DNA from: Candidatus Woesearchaeota archaeon
GTDB taxonomy: Archaea > Nanobdellota > Nanobdellia > Woesearchaeales > ARS49
Reading direction: 5' to 3'
DNA length: 6,670 bases
Assembly (NCBI GenBank): GCA_016203345.1
Contig: JACQMZ010000030.1
Coordinates: forward strand, 1-6,670
This document shows positions 4,095 through 6,670 of the stretch, piece after piece. A program made the position numbers and the translations under genes. How positions within the stretch are numbered: the stretch's first letter is position 1; every line of letters begins with the position of its first letter. Below the pieces are notes generated by a model. That model made no database searches, was not told where the DNA came from, and saw only the letters and a program-made list of their open reading frames with translations.

Positions 4095-6626
4095 TTACTG
4101 AAGCTTGACTTTAAACACGTCAAGTTCTTCTAAAAACCTTCGGAGTGTTTTCGGCACATACTCGACTTGCGTATTCAAGATTTCCGAGAGTTTGGCAAGA
4201 ACGTCCCCTTCAAATGTTTCTTTGCTTGTCAGTTGCAGTTCGTTCACGTCGATCTTTTGTCCTTTGGTGACGGCTTTGCGTGCCCGTTTCCATTTTTCGA
4301 AAAGCTCAGTCACTCTTCCTACTATCAAGGGAGCTGGCACGTGTAATATTTCTGATACTTCTTTCAAGCGACTTTCTTGTACTTCCTTTATCCTTCGTGC
4401 AGCGCCTCCTGCGACAAAATACAGCCGGACAACGCCGTCTTTGACTTTCATTTGTTTTTGAATCAGTATAGTTTCTGCTTCGCTGGTGTTGTTGAGATGC
4501 GTGCCTCCGCAGGCTTGCGCGTCCACACCAGGAATCTCGACTATGCGTATCTCAGCGCCAGGGACAGCGCCTCCTTGGTAGATGGCCATGCCGAATTTTT
4601 TTTCTGCTTCTGTGCGGGGGTAGGATTTCAGGTTTGTTTTGACGGCTTTGGTGATGGTCGCATTGGCTTCTGTTTCGATCTGCTGGATCTCGTCAGTTGT
4701 CAGCGGCTGGTAGTGTGTGAGGTCTATGTACGCGTGGTCAATGTCTTTTTTGGCGCCTGCTTGGTTGATGTGTTTTCCCAGGATTTTGCGGGCAGCTCCG
4801 CCGATGATGTGCGTGGCAGTGTGGTGTTGCGCGAGTTGTTTGCGGCGCTCAAAGTCAATCATGCCTTCAACCACGTCTCCTTCTTTGAAGGATGGCGTGT
4901 TTGCGAGCGTGTGGACAATGACGCCCTCTTGTTTGAACACGTCTATCACTCCTATGCCTCCCAACGTGCCGAGGTCGTGCAGTTGTCCGCCGCTTGTCGG
5001 ATAGAAAACTGTTTGGTCCAGTACGACGTATGTGTTGATGATTTTCAGGACTTTTGCTTTGAACGTGGCCTGTTTCCAGTCTGCAAAATAAAGTGCTTTC
5101 GTGTTTGGCACGTTATGGAGAGGGAGGTGTATTTCTTTTTTGGTTGCCGCTTCGACTTCCTTTTTTTCGTGTCGTTGTGCGACAAGTGCGTAGAAGTTGT
5201 CTGGTATTTTGACTTCTTTGCCTTCTTTTTCAGCTTCGTTTTTGATGACTTCTGGGCTGATGCCTTGGCTGTCGTACAGTTCGATGAGTTCGTCTGTCGT
5301 GAGGGGTTTGACAATGACTTTGCGGATGATGCCGGCGGTTTTTTTCTTGAGCTCGTCATACTTTACTTTCTCGACTTCAAGAATTTTTTTAACGCTCGGC
5401 AGTGCCTGTACGAGTTCTGGAAACAAGGGTCGTAAATAGTTGGCGTGCTCGTCGCATACGTCGCAGATGTCAACATTCCAGTTGTATTTCTCGATGAGCA
5501 TGAGCGCGCGTCTGAGGATGACGCGGAGATTGTACATGCCGCCGACGTTGCTGGGGAGTGCGCCGTCTGCAATGGCAAACAGCAAACTTCGGCAGTGATC
5601 TGCAATGGAGTACAGCGCGGCGTTGGGAAGTATTTTGTCCTTGAGTTCTTGTGCATTAATCCCTGTTTTTTTCGCGATGAACGTCCAGTTTGCTTCTATG
5701 TCGTCTGCTTCGTCGACGTTGAGCATGTTTGCGTGTGGGAGGAATTGCCGCCACACTTTTTGGTCGACTTGTATGCCTGTTTTTTTGCGGAGAAACTCGA
5801 CGACTGTTGGGAATGTTGTTTCGTAACTTGTTGACGTGCCTTGCGTGAACCACGGCACGCGCTCCATTCCCAGTCCCATGTCGAGAACTTTGAGTTTTAA
5901 GTCAATGAGTTCCCCGTCAGGTGTTTGCTCGTACTGCATGTACACTTGATTGCCAAGTTCCAAGCCTCTGCTGTAGAATTCCATGCTTGGTCCTGCGTTG
6001 TTGTTGCCTGCCCATGCGTCTTCGTGAAACGTGATTTCTTCCTTAGGAAGGCCCATTCCTTTCGTCAGCCAGGTATAGATGTCTTTCAAGTATTTGTTTG
6101 GATCGTATTTCGCAGGCGGCTGGAACGTTTTTTGGCCGATCATGATGAAGCCTGTGTAATGGCTGCCGGTGATGCCGACGTTGTCGATGTCGCCGAATCG
6201 CAGGCAGAATTGGGGTATGACAAGCGGGTTGGCAGGAGGGGGCGTAACTCCTGATACGACAAACGGCTGGAATGCGACGATGCTGGCGATCGTGAAATCT
6301 ACGGTAGGGTGCCAGCGGGCAACAACAGGATAACGCGCAATTGGCGTGTAGCCAAGTTCGTTGAAGAGTGTGCTGAACGTCTTCCACGTGCCAACGTAGT
6401 CCAGTTTGTTTTTTGCAGGCGAGTTGCCGATGAACCGAAACCCGCCAGAGCATTTCGCATCACCGCACACCTTTTGTTCTTTGTTGACTGTCCAGAAATA
6501 AGTGTCACAAGAGCACTTTTTACGCACGTATCCAAGCTCCTTAAGCGTCAGGACTGGATAATACTTGTCTGGCTCGTTCTTGCACCTTTCCTTGAGTGCT
6601 TTCTTGAGTTCCTTGTCTGAGAGCAT
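4095..6626 (-). CDS. alaS: Alanyl-tRNA synthetase, archaeal type, lacking the C-Ala domain
   Basis: This enzyme attaches alanine to tRNA-Ala using ATP in the cytoplasm and hydrolyses mischarged Ser- or Gly-tRNA. Its 843 residues begin with an archaeal-type Cys cluster (C38, C40, C54, C59) around YFWT and FRFIGN. The class II catalytic core follows: PVVARWHPTVDFTIASI (100-116), PPANPLVIPQF (130-140), EDAWAG (202-207), GPSMEFYSRGLELGNQVYM (212-230) and motif 3 GLGMER (251-256). The editing domain spans about 510-740, with FYPTSGGQ (541-548) and the zinc ligands H602-x3-H606 and C706-x3-H710. After the editing domain only about 100 residues remain, ending in a helical tail (VPKTLRRFLEEL). The glycine-rich C-Ala domain of typical archaeal and bacterial enzymes (archaeal ones about 900 residues) is absent. 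The ATG at 6626 is supported by a TATA box 23-30 bases upstream. The family call is essentially certain. Confidence 0.98.
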   Translation of the reverse strand: MLSDKELKKALKERCKNEPDKYYPVLTLKELGYVRKKCSCDTYFWTVNKEQKVCGDAKCSGGFRFIGNSPAKNKLDYVGTWKTFSTLFNELGYTPIARYPVVARWHPTVDFTIASIVAFQPFVVSGVTPPPANPLVIPQFCLRFGDIDNVGITGSHYTGFIMIGQKTFQPPAKYDPNKYLKDIYTWLTKGMGLPKEEITFHEDAWAGNNNAGPSMEFYSRGLELGNQVYMQYEQTPDGELIDLKLKVLDMGLGMERVPWFTQGTSTSYETTFPTVVEFLRKKTGIQVDQKVWRQFLPHANMLNVDEADDIEANWTFIAKKTGINAQELKDKILPNAALYSIADHCRSLLFAIADGALPSNVGGMYNLRVILRRALMLIEKYNWNVDICDVCDEHANYLRPLFPELVQALPSVKKILEVEKVKYDELKKKTAGIIRKVIVKPLTTDELIELYDSQGISPEVIKNEAEKEGKEVKIPDNFYALVAQRHEKKEVEAATKKEIHLPLHNVPNTKALYFADWKQATFKAKVLKIINTYVVLDQTVFYPTSGGQLHDLGTLGGIGVIDVFKQEGVIVHTLANTPSFKEGDVVEGMIDFERRKQLAQHHTATHIIGGAARKILGKHINQAGAKKDIDHAYIDLTHYQPLTTDEIQQIETEANATITKAVKTNLKSYPRTEAEKKFGMAIYQGGAVPGAEIRIVEIPGVDAQACGGTHLNNTSEAETILIQKQMKVKDGVVRLYFVAGGAARRIKEVQESRLKEVSEILHVPAPLIVGRVTELFEKWKRARKAVTKGQKIDVNELQLTSKETFEGDVLAKLSEILNTQVEYVPKTLRRFLEELDVFKVKLQ

Positions 6627-6648
6627 ATACTGCGAAAGAAAATCTGTG

Positions 6649-6656
6649 TTTTTAAA
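6649..6656 (-). promoter_or_regulatory. TATA box of alaS
   Basis: On the minus strand this reads TTTAAAAA, 23-30 bases before the alaS ATG, implying a leaderless transcript. The bases between it and the ATG contain no Shine-Dalgarno motif. Confidence 0.6.
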
Positions 6657-6670
6657 TCCAACGCTTTCCA

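Noticed and set aside
4377..5435. Long plus-strand open frame (352 codons) inside alaS
   Set aside because: It is antisense to a clear, conserved gene. Its product is Phe-, Val- and Cys-rich with no recognisable motif, as expected from the G/T-rich complement of alaS codons.

Overview
The window looks like part of an archaeal chromosome. It carries an archaeal-type alanyl-tRNA synthetase and an Nre-family DNA repair protein, a family known from archaea. It also has AT-rich TATA-like boxes at a near-constant distance of about 20-32 bases before the start codons, with no clear Shine-Dalgarno motifs, which is the archaeal leaderless pattern. The synthetase lacks the usual C-terminal C-Ala domain. 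That, with the small membrane and helical hypothetical proteins, hints at a DPANN-type lineage, but this is an inference and not proof.

Layout. 1-998 (minus) is the N-terminal 332 residues of a gene running off the left edge: a helical N-terminal half followed by a Pol-beta-type nucleotidyltransferase domain. A 77-base divergent promoter region (999-1075), with one TATA box per direction, separates it from nreA (1076-2281, plus). nreA has an N-terminal zinc-knuckle-like cluster, the family core motif and a C-terminal PCNA-binding (PIP) motif. nreA meets a four-helix membrane protein (2282-2755, minus) tail to tail with no gap, the two stop codons forming TGATCA. A second short divergent promoter region leads to a 242-residue DUF4145/HEPN-like protein (2837-3565, plus) that keeps an R-x4-H motif. 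A 171-base gap with an imperfect inverted repeat follows, then a 99-residue membrane-anchored protein of unknown role (3737-4036, plus). The right side is filled by alaS (4095-6626, minus), whose own TATA box lies inside the window.

The genes are mostly single transcription units arranged divergently or convergently, so no operon links them. alaS serves translation (tRNA-Ala charging plus editing) and nreA serves DNA repair at the sliding clamp. The nucleotidyltransferase and HEPN-like proteins belong to superfamilies that pair as toxin-antitoxin modules elsewhere. Here they are separated by two genes and oppositely oriented, so such a link is only speculative. No tRNA, rRNA, CRISPR array, insertion sequence or phage gene was seen. 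The plus strand is G+T-rich whichever strand is coding, giving the genes on the two strands very different codon use.
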